Shown here one piece after another: positions 7,062 through 15,259 of a stretch of 64,000 nt of DNA. A program made the translations under genes and the position numbers. The DNA comes from Paludibacteraceae bacterium (GTDB lineage Bacteria > Bacteroidota > Bacteroidia > Bacteroidales > Paludibacteraceae): the NCBI GenBank assembly GCA_024401455.1, contig JAKSLA010000002.1, positions 1 through 64,000 on the forward strand, written 5' to 3'. The first letter of the stretch is position 1; every line of letters begins with the position of its first letter. Under the pieces are notes generated by a model. That model was not told the DNA's origin. It did no database searches and saw only the letters and a program-made list of their open reading frames with translations.

Positions 7062-8717
7062 ATGGATAATTGGTTTGTTCAATTTATTACGAACCCGACT
7101 GTAGGACAGTCGATTATGTTGATAGCAGCCACTATAGCAGGTGGTTTTGCGTTGAGTAAGTTGAAGTTTAAGGGCGTGTCGTTGGGGGTTACTTGGATTT
7201 TGTTTTTCGGCATAGCTTTGGGACAATTTGAGTTCCTTCCGTTGAATTCGGAGATTCTTCATTTCGTGAAAGAGTTCGGGTTGATCTTGTTTGTCTATTC
7301 AATTGGTTTACAGGTGGGACCGGGCTTCTTTCAGTCTTTCCAAAATGGAGGCGTGTCTCAGAATATGTTGGCGGTTGTTATTGTTGTGACGGGCGGCATC
7401 TTGGCTTACTTGTTGGCTTCTCTTTTCGGCTTTGATTTGCCTACGGTAGTGGGTATTATGTCGGGAGCGGTTACCAATACGCCAGGCTTAGGAGCAGCCC
7501 AACAGACATATACGGATCTTTACGCGGCGCCAGCCGATGTCCTCTCTGCAGGATATGCCATTGCCTATCCTATGGGAGTAGTGGGCGTGATTTTGGCGAG
7601 CCTTTTCGTCCATAAATGTTGTCGGAAATCGGTCAGTGAAGATGCGTTGGGTGGCGCAGATGGGCAGATGGAAATGTTTTCTATAGAGGTTCATAATCCG
7701 GCTTGTGCAGGGGCTTCCATCGGAAGTTTGAAGCATTCATTGGGTATGGACTTTGTCATTACTCGTCTTTACCATACGAATCAGCAGTATATGGAGGTTC
7801 CCAAGGATGAATCTCTATTGTTTGACTCGGATCGCGTGTTTGTTGTCTGCAATAAAGTGGCTGTACAGAAGGTTGAAATGTGTTTAGGAACGCGTATTGA
7901 TATGGATCTCTCCGCGTGGGATTTGTTGGATAACCAATTGGTGTGCAATAAGATGATACTCACTAAGACGTCGCTCAACGGAAAGACCTTGGGAAGTTTG
8001 AATTTGTGCGGGAAGTTTAATGTGAACATTTCGCGTATTGTCCGTGCAGGGGTAAGCCTCTTCCCGTCGGAAGATTTGAAAGTCGTCTTAGGCGATGAGT
8101 TTATGGTGGTCGGTAATGAGCAGGGTGTACAGTTGTCAGCCAACTTCATAGGCAACAAAAAGGTGGAGTTGCACGAGCCGTTTTTGATTCCTATCTTCTT
8201 GGGTATTATGGTTGGTGTCATCTTGGGAATGATTCCGTTCGCATTGCCGATGGTACCGATACCTGTTAAGTTAGGATTGGCTGGTGGTCCGTTGATCGTA
8301 GCCATCTTAATGAGCCGTTTCGGCTCCCAGTTCGGCTTGGTTACGTATGCCACACATAGTGCGAAGAAGATGTTGCAGGAAATAGGCATATCGTTGTTTT
8401 TGGCGGCTGTTGGACTAAGTTCGGGAAAAATTTTCTTTGCTACGTTGATGGACCATGGTGCCTCTTGGTTCCTTTTAGGAGCGGCCATAACATTGATTCC
8501 TGTGATTTTAGCATTGGTCATTGGACGTTTCTTCTGCAAACTGGAGGCACACCAGTTGATGGGTTTGGTTTCTGGCGGAATGACAGATCCGGCGGCGCTT
8601 GCCTTCTCCAACTCCATTACGAATGGAAAGGCTTCGTTGTCCTATGCCACAGTTTATCCGTTGACAATGTTTATGCGTATCTTGTGTGCCCAGATTCTGA
8701 TTTTGCTGTCTGTCTGA
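7062..8717 (+). CDS. AspT/YidE/YbjL-type antiporter with two RCK_C domains
   Basis: This 551-residue inner-membrane protein has the duplicated architecture of the aspartate:alanine exchanger family: an N-terminal membrane block (about residues 10-185, with the repeat signature GAVTNTPGLGAAQQ), two cytoplasmic TrkA_C/RCK_C modules (about residues 205-360), and a second membrane block (about 375-551) carrying the mirror signature SGGMTDPAALAFSN. Members exchange aspartate/alanine or succinate-like acids. Which substrate is moved here is not evident. The divergent LysR gene is the likely regulator and a 23-residue membrane peptide frame precedes it. Confidence 0.93.
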   Translation: MDNWFVQFITNPTVGQSIMLIAATIAGGFALSKLKFKGVSLGVTWILFFGIALGQFEFLPLNSEILHFVKEFGLILFVYSIGLQVGPGFFQSFQNGGVSQNMLAVVIVVTGGILAYLLASLFGFDLPTVVGIMSGAVTNTPGLGAAQQTYTDLYAAPADVLSAGYAIAYPMGVVGVILASLFVHKCCRKSVSEDALGGADGQMEMFSIEVHNPACAGASIGSLKHSLGMDFVITRLYHTNQQYMEVPKDESLLFDSDRVFVVCNKVAVQKVEMCLGTRIDMDLSAWDLLDNQLVCNKMILTKTSLNGKTLGSLNLCGKFNVNISRIVRAGVSLFPSEDLKVVLGDEFMVVGNEQGVQLSANFIGNKKVELHEPFLIPIFLGIMVGVILGMIPFALPMVPIPVKLGLAGGPLIVAILMSRFGSQFGLVTYATHSAKKMLQEIGISLFLAAVGLSSGKIFFATLMDHGASWFLLGAAITLIPVILALVIGRFFCKLEAHQLMGLVSGGMTDPAALAFSNSITNGKASLSYATVYPLTMFMRILCAQILILLSV

Positions 8718-8861
8718 AATGAATTCAATGGTTTTGTCAGGTCGATGGACAATTAGAAAGAAGAAATAGGTTTGCCATTGTGACTGCTTGGAAATCATCA
8801 AGATGTCGAAGAAATAGAACAAGGACACGTCAAGGTGTCTAAATGTGAAATCTTAAAAATC

Positions 8862-8881
8862 GGGGATTTGAAGAAGTCCCC
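8862..8881 (+). terminator. Hairpin downstream of the AspT-type transporter
   Basis: The stem GGGGATTT/AAGTCCCC (one G-T pair) has a GAAG loop. The bases that follow are not T-rich, so it is at best a weak terminator. Confidence 0.4.
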
Positions 8882-8903
8882 CCTTATAAATGTTAGTGTT
8901 GAT

Positions 8904-8945
8904 AGGCCTCCTGTTCGACGTTTCTCCATTCGTCGAGGGAGGCCT
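8904..8945. repeat. Two-part inverted repeat before ftsY
   Basis: AGGCCTCC (8904-8911) pairs with GGAGGCCT (8938-8945), and CGACG (8916-8920) with CGTCG (8931-8935), leaving a small internal loop and a 10-base apical loop. No T run follows on either strand. It may be a structured RNA element or a processing signal. Confidence 0.5.
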
Positions 8946-9035
8946 TGTCATTAAAAAAACTATACATTGGGCTGTTTCTTCCAATTAAGTATCTTTTTCA
9001 AATCAATATAGAGCAGTAAATCTCAAATAAATTAT

Positions 9036-9043
9036 TATTTTTG
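9036..9043 (+). promoter_or_regulatory. Candidate -7 box of ftsY
   Basis: TATTTTTG matches the Bacteroidota -7 consensus and lies 72 bases before the ftsY start codon. No -33 TTG stands at the usual distance. Confidence 0.4.
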
Positions 9044-9114
9044 CATAGGTATCAGTTTTTTTAATTGGAGCGGTCCGTTCCTTGTGTGGCGTATCGCTTG
9101 CTATATGTTTTGAT

Positions 9115-10065
9115 ATGGGTTTATTTAGTTTCTTTACAAAAGAAAAGAAGGAGACGTTGGACAAGGGTCTCGAAAAGACGAAGGAGAGCATGTTCTCAAA
9201 AATAGCGAGAGCCGTAGCCGGAAAGTCTAAGGTGGATGCGGACGTGCTCGACAACTTGGAGGAGGTGCTTCTCACTTCTGATGTAGGTGTGGAGACAACT
9301 TTGAGAATCATCGATCGTATCGAGAAGCGTGTGGCAAGGGACAAATATGTCAATACGGATGAGTTGAACCGAATCCTAAAGGAGGAAATTGCTGCCTTGC
9401 TGGAGGAGAACAACACAATGGATGGCGATGACTTCTCTTTGCCTGAATCTTCCGAACCGTATGTAATCATGGTGGTTGGCGTGAATGGAGTGGGTAAGAC
9501 CACGACAATCGGTAAGTTGGCCTATCAATTTACGAAAGCAGGAAAGAAAGTCTATTTGGGAGCTGCCGATACCTTCCGTGCGGCGGCTGTCGAACAGTTG
9601 GTGATTTGGGGTGAACGCGTTGGTTGCCCTGTTGTCAAGCAGAAGATGGGGTCAGACCCGGCTTCGGTTGCCTTTGACACCTTGTCGTCGGCTAAGGCGA
9701 ATGGAGCAGATGTGGTGATTATTGATACGGCAGGACGCCTTCACAACAAGGTGAACCTGATGAATGAGCTTTCTAAAATTAAGCAAGTGATGCAAAAAGT
9801 GATTCCGAATGCCCCTCATGAGGTACTTTTGGTGTTGGATGGCTCTACGGGGCAGAATGCCTTTGAACAAGCAAAACAATTTACAAAGGCTACGGATGTC
9901 ACTTCGTTGGCTATCACTAAATTGGATGGAACAGCTAAGGGTGGAGTTGTCATCGGTATCTCAGACCAGTTTAAGATTCCAGTGAAATATATTGGAGTGG
10001 GAGAGGGCATCGACCACTTGCAAGTGTTCCGAAAGAGGGAGTTTGTGGACTCGTTGTTTAAATAA
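9115..10065 (+). CDS. ftsY: Signal recognition particle receptor FtsY
   Basis: FtsY is the membrane-associated GTPase that docks SRP-ribosome complexes at the Sec translocon. The 316-residue product shows G1 GVNGVGKTTT at about 122-131, DTFRAAAVEQL, G3 DTAGR at 204-208, and G4 TKLDG at 268-272. The short N-terminal A domain is typical of Bacteroidota. The ATG at 9115 (MGLFSFF) is chosen over an upstream in-frame TTG because the MGLFSFF start is the usual one in relatives and the upstream residues are not conserved-looking. Confidence 0.96.
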   Translation: MGLFSFFTKEKKETLDKGLEKTKESMFSKIARAVAGKSKVDADVLDNLEEVLLTSDVGVETTLRIIDRIEKRVARDKYVNTDELNRILKEEIAALLEENNTMDGDDFSLPESSEPYVIMVVGVNGVGKTTTIGKLAYQFTKAGKKVYLGAADTFRAAAVEQLVIWGERVGCPVVKQKMGSDPASVAFDTLSSAKANGADVVIIDTAGRLHNKVNLMNELSKIKQVMQKVIPNAPHEVLLVLDGSTGQNAFEQAKQFTKATDVTSLAITKLDGTAKGGVVIGISDQFKIPVKYIGVGEGIDHLQVFRKREFVDSLFK

Positions 10066-10147
10066 GATTATGTAAGTAGATAGAATGATCTCTGGGCTTG
10101 AAATGCAAATTTCGCCCAGAGATTTTTTTGTTGAGCCGAAGCCGGAT

Positions 10148-10432
10148 TTATTTCTCGTGTGCAAATAGGTTGTCCAATTCTGTTTGCGGATAAGGACATG
10201 GCTCGTGAAGCACTTTTGCCATTTGAAATTGGTCGCATGCTCTCTCTACGGATGCCTCTTCGTAACATTTGAATAACATCTCTTTTAACTCATCTAAGTT
10301 TTTCACATCCTTGTCTGAGAATTTTCCGTAACTTTTGTAGCTGATGCCTCTTTCTGGGCGAATGTCATGATAGAAGTATGACCAAACCAAGAAGCGCATG
10401 CAGACATCGGGCGTCATTATTATATCTTGCAT
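10148..10432 (-). CDS. Hypothetical 94-residue protein
   Basis: The frame beginning at the ATG of 10430-10432 has a purine-rich AAGGAAAT just upstream, which decides this start over a longer in-frame one. The product is acidic to neutral, cytoplasmic, without membrane segments, and contains four Cys (CMRF, FKCY, RACD, EPCPY). It does not match any family I recognise. It is divergent from a GNAT gene, with 63 bases between the starts, and convergent with ftsY. Codon use looks normal and the AT-rich leader fits an expressed gene. Confidence 0.65.
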   Translation of the reverse strand: MQDIIMTPDVCMRFLVWSYFYHDIRPERGISYKSYGKFSDKDVKNLDELKEMLFKCYEEASVERACDQFQMAKVLHEPCPYPQTELDNLFAHEK

Positions 10433-10495
10433 ATTTCCTTTTTTGGGTAAAGATAGTGATTTTTCATAAAGGTCAGAAATTATAAAAGAACTTGT

Positions 10496-10948
10496 ATGAA
10501 TTGGATAGTAGAAAAAGCACAGCACGAGGAGGCTATTATTATTGCTGGTTTCCAAGTCGATATGGCGGAAGAGTCGGAGAAAACTCTATTGGATAGTTCT
10601 TTGGTTGAGCGTGGCGTTTCAGAAGGAATGAAAGACGAGAACAAGGGTGTCTATTATGTAGTCAAAACAGAGGATGGAATAGTCGTTGGTTCGTTGTTCC
10701 TCACGAGGGAGTGGAGCGACTGGCGCTGTGCATGGTATTGGTGGATTCAGAGTGTTTACGTCCGTCCTGAATATAGAAGAAGGGGCGCCTATCGTGCTTT
10801 GTATGAATATGTAAAACAGAAAGCTCGGGAAAATAATGTCAGTTGTGTGCGTCTCTATGTGGATAAAACAAATAGGCAAGGAATGGCTACCTACGCCTCG
10901 TTAGGTATGCGCGAGAGCCATTATTTACTCTATGAGGAGAATTTGTGA
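10496..10948 (+). CDS. GNAT family N-acetyltransferase
   Basis: This 150-residue protein carries a clear GNAT acetyl-CoA site at about residues 86-106 (VYVRPEYRRRGAYRALYEYV, with RRRGAY as the pyrophosphate loop), preceded by the WYWWIQS strand and followed by a C-terminal MATYASLGM motif typical of the fold. Its substrate is unknown. It is followed by a strong bidirectional terminator. The pattern resembles small amino-acid or antibiotic-type acetyltransferases, but nothing in it points to a specific one. Confidence 0.9.
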   Translation: MNWIVEKAQHEEAIIIAGFQVDMAEESEKTLLDSSLVERGVSEGMKDENKGVYYVVKTEDGIVVGSLFLTREWSDWRCAWYWWIQSVYVRPEYRRRGAYRALYEYVKQKARENNVSCVRLYVDKTNRQGMATYASLGMRESHYLLYEENL

Positions 10949-11012
10949 ATCGTCTGTCTTGAATAGGAAGAGGGAATTCTATCGTATGATTTGAGTTTAA
11001 ATAGAAACATAA

Positions 11013-11050
11013 AAAAACTCCTTAGGTCTGCAGAAATCTAAGGAGTTTTT
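11013..11050. terminator. Bidirectional terminator between the GNAT gene and rtcB
   Basis: A 13-base perfect stem (AAAAACTCCTTAG with CTAAGGAGTTTTT) and a 12-base loop give U runs in both directions. It serves the GNAT gene (plus) and the convergent rtcB (minus). Confidence 0.85.
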
Positions 11051-11101
11051 CAGATTAGTAAGTTGGCTTTTGATCGTGTCCGACTTCATTAAAAATTGCG
11101 C

Positions 11102-12349
11102 CTATCGTCTTTTCTTTTTCCAAGAACTTTCTTCTGCTGCCTTGAAATTGTAGATCGGTTTGATGATTTTTACAATGTCGGCAGTAGGGGCAATGTTGGC
11201 CACTATATCATCCATTGTTTTGTAGGCCATCGGTGCTTCGTCAATGGTTTCCAAACTGACCGTAGTGGAGTAAATTCCAGCCATTTCTGCCTTGAATTCC
11301 TCTAGGTCCAGTTCTTTTCTGGCCATACTCCTGCTCATCAGTCGGCCGGCTCCATGCGGAGCAGAACAGTTCCAGTCCTCGTTCCCTTTACCCACGCAGA
11401 CAAGGCTACCATCGCGCATGTTGATTGGAATCAATAGTTTTTCACCTTTCTGCGCACTGACTGAACCTTTACGTAAAATCATCTTTTCGGTGTCGATATA
11501 GTTGTGGATGGTGGTGAATTGCTCCATTATGTCATTTTGCTCTATTCGCAGCCCTATCGAAATGACATCTATCATTGCTTTGCGGTTTAAAGCAGCGAAT
11601 TTCTGCATGATGCGCATGTCGTTGATATAATCGTCGAACAAATAGCCACTCACATAAGCCAAATCAGGAGGAACTGGTGTGATGACTTGTGCTTTCAACT
11701 CTTCTACTTCCCGTTCTATTTCTGCATGTCGTCCTTCCTCTTTCAGTTTGTTAATCAAATCAGAAATATCTGACCTTTGGTTGCCATTCATCTGTTTCCA
11801 TGCCATTCGCTGGTAATAGTTGGCGATTTCCAGGCCTGCGTGTCTGCTGCCGGAATGCACTACAATATAAAGGTTCCCTTTTTCGTCTCTGTCAACCTCA
11901 ATGAAATGGTTTCCACCGCCAAGTGTCCCCATACTCAGTTGGGCTTTCTTTTTCGTATATTTACCCTTTACTTTATCCCACTCAACCAAGGCGGCATACT
12001 TATGAGGAACCTTGTTAATGTCGAACCCGGAAGGGATGCACTTACGTATGCACCTGTCGAGGTGCGCAGGGTCGAATTTTTGGCTGGTTTCAGAATCGGC
12101 CTTGATAACCAACGTCTCCATTCCGCAACCAATATCCACCCCCACCAAGTTGGGAACGATTTTGTCATTTATGGTCATGGTGGTTCCAATGGTGCATCCC
12201 GCACCAGCATGCACGTCGGGCATAAGGCGTATTTTAGCACCCTCTGTAAATTCTTGGTTGCAAAGCATCTTGATCTGTTTCAACGATGTTTCATCTACTG
12301 TGTCAGTAAAAACTTTGGCCGTGTTGTACTTTCCTACTACTTCTTTCAT
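11102..12349 (-). CDS. rtcB: RNA-splicing ligase RtcB
   Basis: RtcB joins RNA ends bearing 2',3'-cyclic or 3'-phosphate to 5'-OH ends using GTP and Mn2+. The 415-residue product shows the metal site VDIGCGME (D72, C75), GGGNHF (H148), VVHSGSRH (H165), a further histidine H282, and the guanylylated histidine H332 in PHGAGR. The ATG at 12347-12349 is chosen: the open frame continues upstream, but that part is low complexity and unlike the family, and the chosen length fits the roughly 400-residue enzymes. No rtcA, archease or sigma-54-type activator is adjacent, so the gene appears solitary. porT lies upstream across a 448-base gap with its own terminator. Confidence 0.95.
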   Translation of the reverse strand: MKEVVGKYNTAKVFTDTVDETSLKQIKMLCNQEFTEGAKIRLMPDVHAGAGCTIGTTMTINDKIVPNLVGVDIGCGMETLVIKADSETSQKFDPAHLDRCIRKCIPSGFDINKVPHKYAALVEWDKVKGKYTKKKAQLSMGTLGGGNHFIEVDRDEKGNLYIVVHSGSRHAGLEIANYYQRMAWKQMNGNQRSDISDLINKLKEEGRHAEIEREVEELKAQVITPVPPDLAYVSGYLFDDYINDMRIMQKFAALNRKAMIDVISIGLRIEQNDIMEQFTTIHNYIDTEKMILRKGSVSAQKGEKLLIPINMRDGSLVCVGKGNEDWNCSAPHGAGRLMSRSMARKELDLEEFKAEMAGIYSTTVSLETIDEAPMAYKTMDDIVANIAPTADIVKIIKPIYNFKAAEESSWKKKRR

Positions 12350-12797
12350 AATACTATTTGTTTTTTTTACACTGCAAAGTTGACTACCGTCTGCGCAGTA
12401 CATTTGCGTAGTTGGGAAAAATCTGATTCTTTTTTCAAAAAAAATAGGTCTGTTGCTAACTTTGACATAGGGCAGAATGCAAAAAGTAGAAAAATATGCT
12501 TGAATTGTGCGTTGGGGAGGATTCTTCTTGGTTAGGGTGAAAGTTATAGTAGTAGTAAAATCTCCTCGCATATTAAGAGGAAAAGAAGGAATGTGTTGAT
12601 AATAGTTGCGAAAAAATCACAAAGACGATAATGCCTGTGTCTTTAGAGGTTATACCTTCTTATAGAAAATTGTTAATGAAAACCTATATAAACAAAAAGA
12701 TCAGCCCGAAGACTGATCTTATATCTTGTTGATTGGTTTTGCCCCATATTTCGCTTGGACCCGTTTGGATTGTTCGGGCGGAATAAGGAGAAATGTC
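12350..12797. other. Intergenic stretch between rtcB and porT
   Basis: No gene is supported in these 448 bases. They hold the terminator of porT (12697-12720) and the presumed rtcB promoter region just upstream of 12349, where CAACTTTG on the minus strand is a near match to the -7 consensus. The rest is AT-rich and featureless. Confidence 0.55.
12697..12720 (-). terminator. Terminator of porT
   Basis: On the minus strand AAGATCAG/CTGATCTT forms an 8-base stem with an 8-base loop, followed by TTTTTG. It lies 77 bases past the porT stop. Confidence 0.7.
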
Positions 12798-13529
12798 TTA
12801 TTCGAAATTGAACGAGAGCATAAAAAGTCTTGAAGTCAATCTTGAAATCGCATTCGTATATTTTAAATCTTTTTCGGAAAGGATTTCTGGGCGGTTTCTC
12901 TCCAAAACGTCACCCAAACCTAAGTACATCTTAAGTTCAGGAGCCAATTTGAAGTAGGGCAAATAGAAATCGCAGCCTACACCAAACTCTACTCCATAAT
13001 CTACTCTCTTAAGCATGATGATCTCTTCTTTGTCGCGAGCCAAATCCCAAGTGACACTGCCACCGCCTAAAAGGTAGGGTCTATAATTGCCGGAACGTTG
13101 TCCTCTGAATTTGAGTAGGAGAGGGAAGTTGATGATACTTGATTTTACTGTGGAGGATTGGTCTGCTTTGATGCCGTCCTTGTCTGTGAAAACCATTGTT
13201 CTATCTCCAAATAGGAGGGCTGGGGTAAAGCGTAAGTTTAAATATTCGAACAACCGTAGGTCAGAAATGATACCTACGGTGAATCCAGCACTCATGTCTG
13301 CTTGGTCGGCGAACCATACATTGCCCTCTTCGTCAACTACAGCCGAGCCTTCATTGGTTACATTGAAATCCATGGTGTTCAATCCGAGGATGAAACCGAA
13401 GTGGTAGGGCTTATTGTCCACATTGACAAGGTTCTGTACACCGTTGAGGCCTCTATATTTGGTATATTGGGCCGACATTTGCGATGCAAAAAGGAACAAT
13501 GCGAAAATGCTAAATATAATCTTTTTCAA
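12798..13529 (-). CDS. porT: PorT-family type IX secretion protein
   Basis: The 243-residue protein has a signal peptide (residues 1 to about 20, ending MSAQ) and then repeated amphipathic beta strands with an aromatic C-terminus (SFNFE), as expected for a small outer-membrane beta-barrel. The early segment with NKPYHFGFILGLNTMDF is characteristic of PorT/SprT. In Porphyromonas PorT is needed for type IX secretion and in Flavobacterium SprT for SprA-dependent secretion. Having sprA 2.4 kb away supports the call. The generic alternative is another PorT-like barrel of the DUF3575/OmpW type. Confidence 0.82.
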   Translation of the reverse strand: MKKIIFSIFALFLFASQMSAQYTKYRGLNGVQNLVNVDNKPYHFGFILGLNTMDFNVTNEGSAVVDEEGNVWFADQADMSAGFTVGIISDLRLFEYLNLRFTPALLFGDRTMVFTDKDGIKADQSSTVKSSIINFPLLLKFRGQRSGNYRPYLLGGGSVTWDLARDKEEIIMLKRVDYGVEFGVGCDFYLPYFKLAPELKMYLGLGDVLERNRPEILSEKDLKYTNAISRLTSRLFMLSFNFE

Positions 13530-13626
13530 AACCTAAAATTTTTATATTTCTCTTTATATATAACGCAATTAAGAATGATTTATTTTCTTGCTTGCGGGGC
13601 AATAAAGAGCAATTTTTTTTATGTTG

Positions 13627-13634
13627 CAAAAATA
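13627..13634 (-). promoter_or_regulatory. Candidate -7 box of porT
   Basis: The minus strand reads TATTTTTG, matching TAnnTTTG, about 100 bases before the porT start. The -33 element is not clear. Confidence 0.4.
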
Positions 13635-13756
13635 CAATCTTTTTGGCAGAGCCTTTTTATAAAATGTGCGAAAAAAATAAAAAAAGGGACTATGTAAACG
13701 ATTCCAACCGTAAGCAATGTAAATTACTTATGGCGTATTTGTGCTTCATTGACTGC

Positions 13757-14725
13757 TCAATAGTTCCCATTTAGTATCTTTTCTACTTCTTCTAACGGCA
13801 ATTTGAATGCTTCTGCTATTTGTTGGGGCGAAAGCAAATTTCTTACGCCTAAAATATTTGAAATTTTTTCCTCAGCCCTTCCTTCTGCCCTTCCTTCTGC
13901 TCGTCCTTCAGCCCTACCTTCGACCCTACCTTCAGCCCTACCTTCAACTCTACCTTCAGCCCTTCCTTGAGCTCTTCCTCTCTCTAAGTTCATGGCTATT
14001 TTTTCTTCTGCGTCGAAAATTACAGTGCGTTCTTTTGAGATGTCATCCCACATTTTTTCATAACTTAATCGCTCTGCTCGAGAAAAGGACATTTCTTCAA
14101 GTGTGTCAAGTGCCTTTTTTGTCAACTCGTTCTCAAACAGATCGTGGTCGACATCTTCTGAGCGAGTGCCTTCCTTTATGTCTTTTAGAAAGGAAAGCCA
14201 AAGGTTTTTCATCTTTTCTTGAACTTTGTTCTCGGGCTTGAATTTGGGTAGTTCTACGAACACCATACAGAGGTCTTCCATTTGTAAATCCCTCGCATCA
14301 GAATCTCGTAGTGTATATGTGTAGAGATATTTGTCCCTATAAATAAATGACTCCTCGAAGTTGTCGTTGATGATACAAAGAGCATATACAGGCTTTAAGT
14401 CTCGGAAGTTCGCTCCGCTAACCAATTGGGAACTGTATGCTTTCGTGACGTTGTAAAGGGTGCGCTGCTTGAATCCTTTGGACCAGTAGAGTTGCATTTC
14501 CACTAAAAATTCACGTCCTAAAGCATCTTTGCATCGAACATCGACTACTGAATTTTTCTTTAATGGATTTTCAGGAAGAACGTCTGAATCGACATATTCT
14601 ATCGACTGAATCTCGTTTTCCTTAGCCAAAGGCAAAAGAGCATTTAGCAAACTTATACACAAATCTTTGTGTACTCCAAATATTTTCTTGAACGCAATGT
14701 CGTTCTTCGGATCCAGGTATCTCAT
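13757..14725 (-). CDS. Rpn family nuclease (PD-(D/E)XK) with GRAE-repeat tail
   Basis: The 322-residue product belongs to the recombination-promoting nuclease (Rpn, formerly putative transposase, PDDEXK_2) family. The N-terminus MRYLDPKNDIAFKKIFG is typical, and the nuclease core shows VVDVRCKD and EFLVEMQLYW, which carry the catalytic D, E and Q positions of the fold. Near residues 245-283 lies a run of about nine four-residue repeats, G-R-(A/V)-(E/Q), followed by a short helical C-terminus. E. coli RpnA-type proteins are DNA endonucleases that stimulate recombination, and some serve in phage defence. Two further family members lie at 46.3-48.0 kb. A good promoter stands upstream. Confidence 0.9.
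   Translation of the reverse strand: MRYLDPKNDIAFKKIFGVHKDLCISLLNALLPLAKENEIQSIEYVDSDVLPENPLKKNSVVDVRCKDALGREFLVEMQLYWSKGFKQRTLYNVTKAYSSQLVSGANFRDLKPVYALCIINDNFEESFIYRDKYLYTYTLRDSDARDLQMEDLCMVFVELPKFKPENKVQEKMKNLWLSFLKDIKEGTRSEDVDHDLFENELTKKALDTLEEMSFSRAERLSYEKMWDDISKERTVIFDAEEKIAMNLERGRAQGRAEGRVEGRAEGRVEGRAEGRAEGRAEGRAEEKISNILGVRNLLSPQQIAEAFKLPLEEVEKILNGNY
13873..13981 (-). repeat. In-frame 12-bp tandem repeat in the Rpn gene
   Basis: About nine copies of a 12-base unit encode Gly-Arg-(Ala/Val)-(Glu/Gln). The period is a multiple of three, so copy-number change would keep the frame and only lengthen or shorten a charged helical linker. Confidence 0.85.
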
Positions 14726-14759
14726 AAATCATTCAATTTTATTATTGTTGTTTTCACCA

Positions 14760-14791
14760 CAAAGTTACTCTTTCGAAATTAATATTCCAAA
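14760..14791 (-). promoter_or_regulatory. Promoter of the Rpn-family gene
   Basis: On the minus strand TTTG (14788-14791), a 20-base spacer and TAACTTTG (14760-14767) match the Bacteroidota promoter layout, 35 bases before the start codon. Confidence 0.6.
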
Positions 14792-15114
14792 TGTTATCTA
14801 TCATGAATATGTCGATGCCTGTGAATGTTAAAAAGATGATAAAAATTGACTTTTTTATACTTTTTTATTGCAATGTCCGTTTATAAAGTGTTAAATATTA
14901 GTAGGCAAAAGTCGGAATATTAGCCGTTCGTCTTATTGCTTTTTTCGTGTGGATAAGGGATAAGGTGTTTTGCTTAACGCTCTTTCGTCTTGGTTACAAT
15001 GCTTCCGATCGGGAAGTTGTATGGGGAAGAGGGATGTCGTTATGAGACAAAATCACTTGACCTGCGGTTGATGTAAACGACACTGCAAGTTGTAAATAGT
15101 CGGGAAAAGCAAGG

Positions 15115-15142
15115 TTGAGTATGGCAAATTTTTGTATCTTTG
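15115..15142 (+). promoter_or_regulatory. Promoter of the ruvA-sprA unit
   Basis: TTG at 15115-15117, a 17-base spacer and TATCTTTG at 15135-15142 fit the Bacteroidota consensus. Transcription would begin near 15149, giving a leader of about 110 bases before ruvA. Confidence 0.6.
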
Positions 15143-15259
15143 CAAGAATTAATTTGGAGTAATATCTATTTATGAAAAATGAGCGTTCCTCCTATTGTTC
15201 TTCGGTTTGTCCATACAAAAGGAGAATAGCCGGTAGGATGCTTAAAATAGAGAGTTTTT

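Larger units (their letters stand above)
8718..9114. other. Intergenic stretch with several hairpins
   Basis: No protein gene is supported in these 397 bases. Three hairpins follow the transporter gene: a small one at 8824-8839 (GACAC/GTGTC), one at 8862-8881, and a larger one at 8904-8945. A TATTTTTG box (9036-9043) stands before ftsY. Confidence 0.55.
14726..15259. other. Intergenic stretch between the Rpn gene and ruvA
   Basis: No well-supported gene in these 534 bases. They hold divergent promoters: one for the Rpn gene at 14760-14791 and one for ruvA at 15115-15142. A small hairpin (CTTCC/GGAAG) lies near 15001-15015. A 34-codon frame starts at 15172 and overlaps the ruvA start; it is not convincing as a gene. 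Confidence 0.6.

Noticed and set aside
7781-8617. 278-codon frame opposite the AspT-type transporter
   Set aside because: Antisense shadow of a gene with clear family signatures; composition rich in Pro and Asn as expected for such shadows.
12399-12406. Plus-strand TACATTTG box between rtcB and porT
   Set aside because: No gene lies downstream on the plus strand before ruvA; most likely a chance match.
13873-13981. Could the repeats be a CRISPR array
   Set aside because: The unit is 12 bases without spacers, in frame and protein-coding; no cas genes are near.
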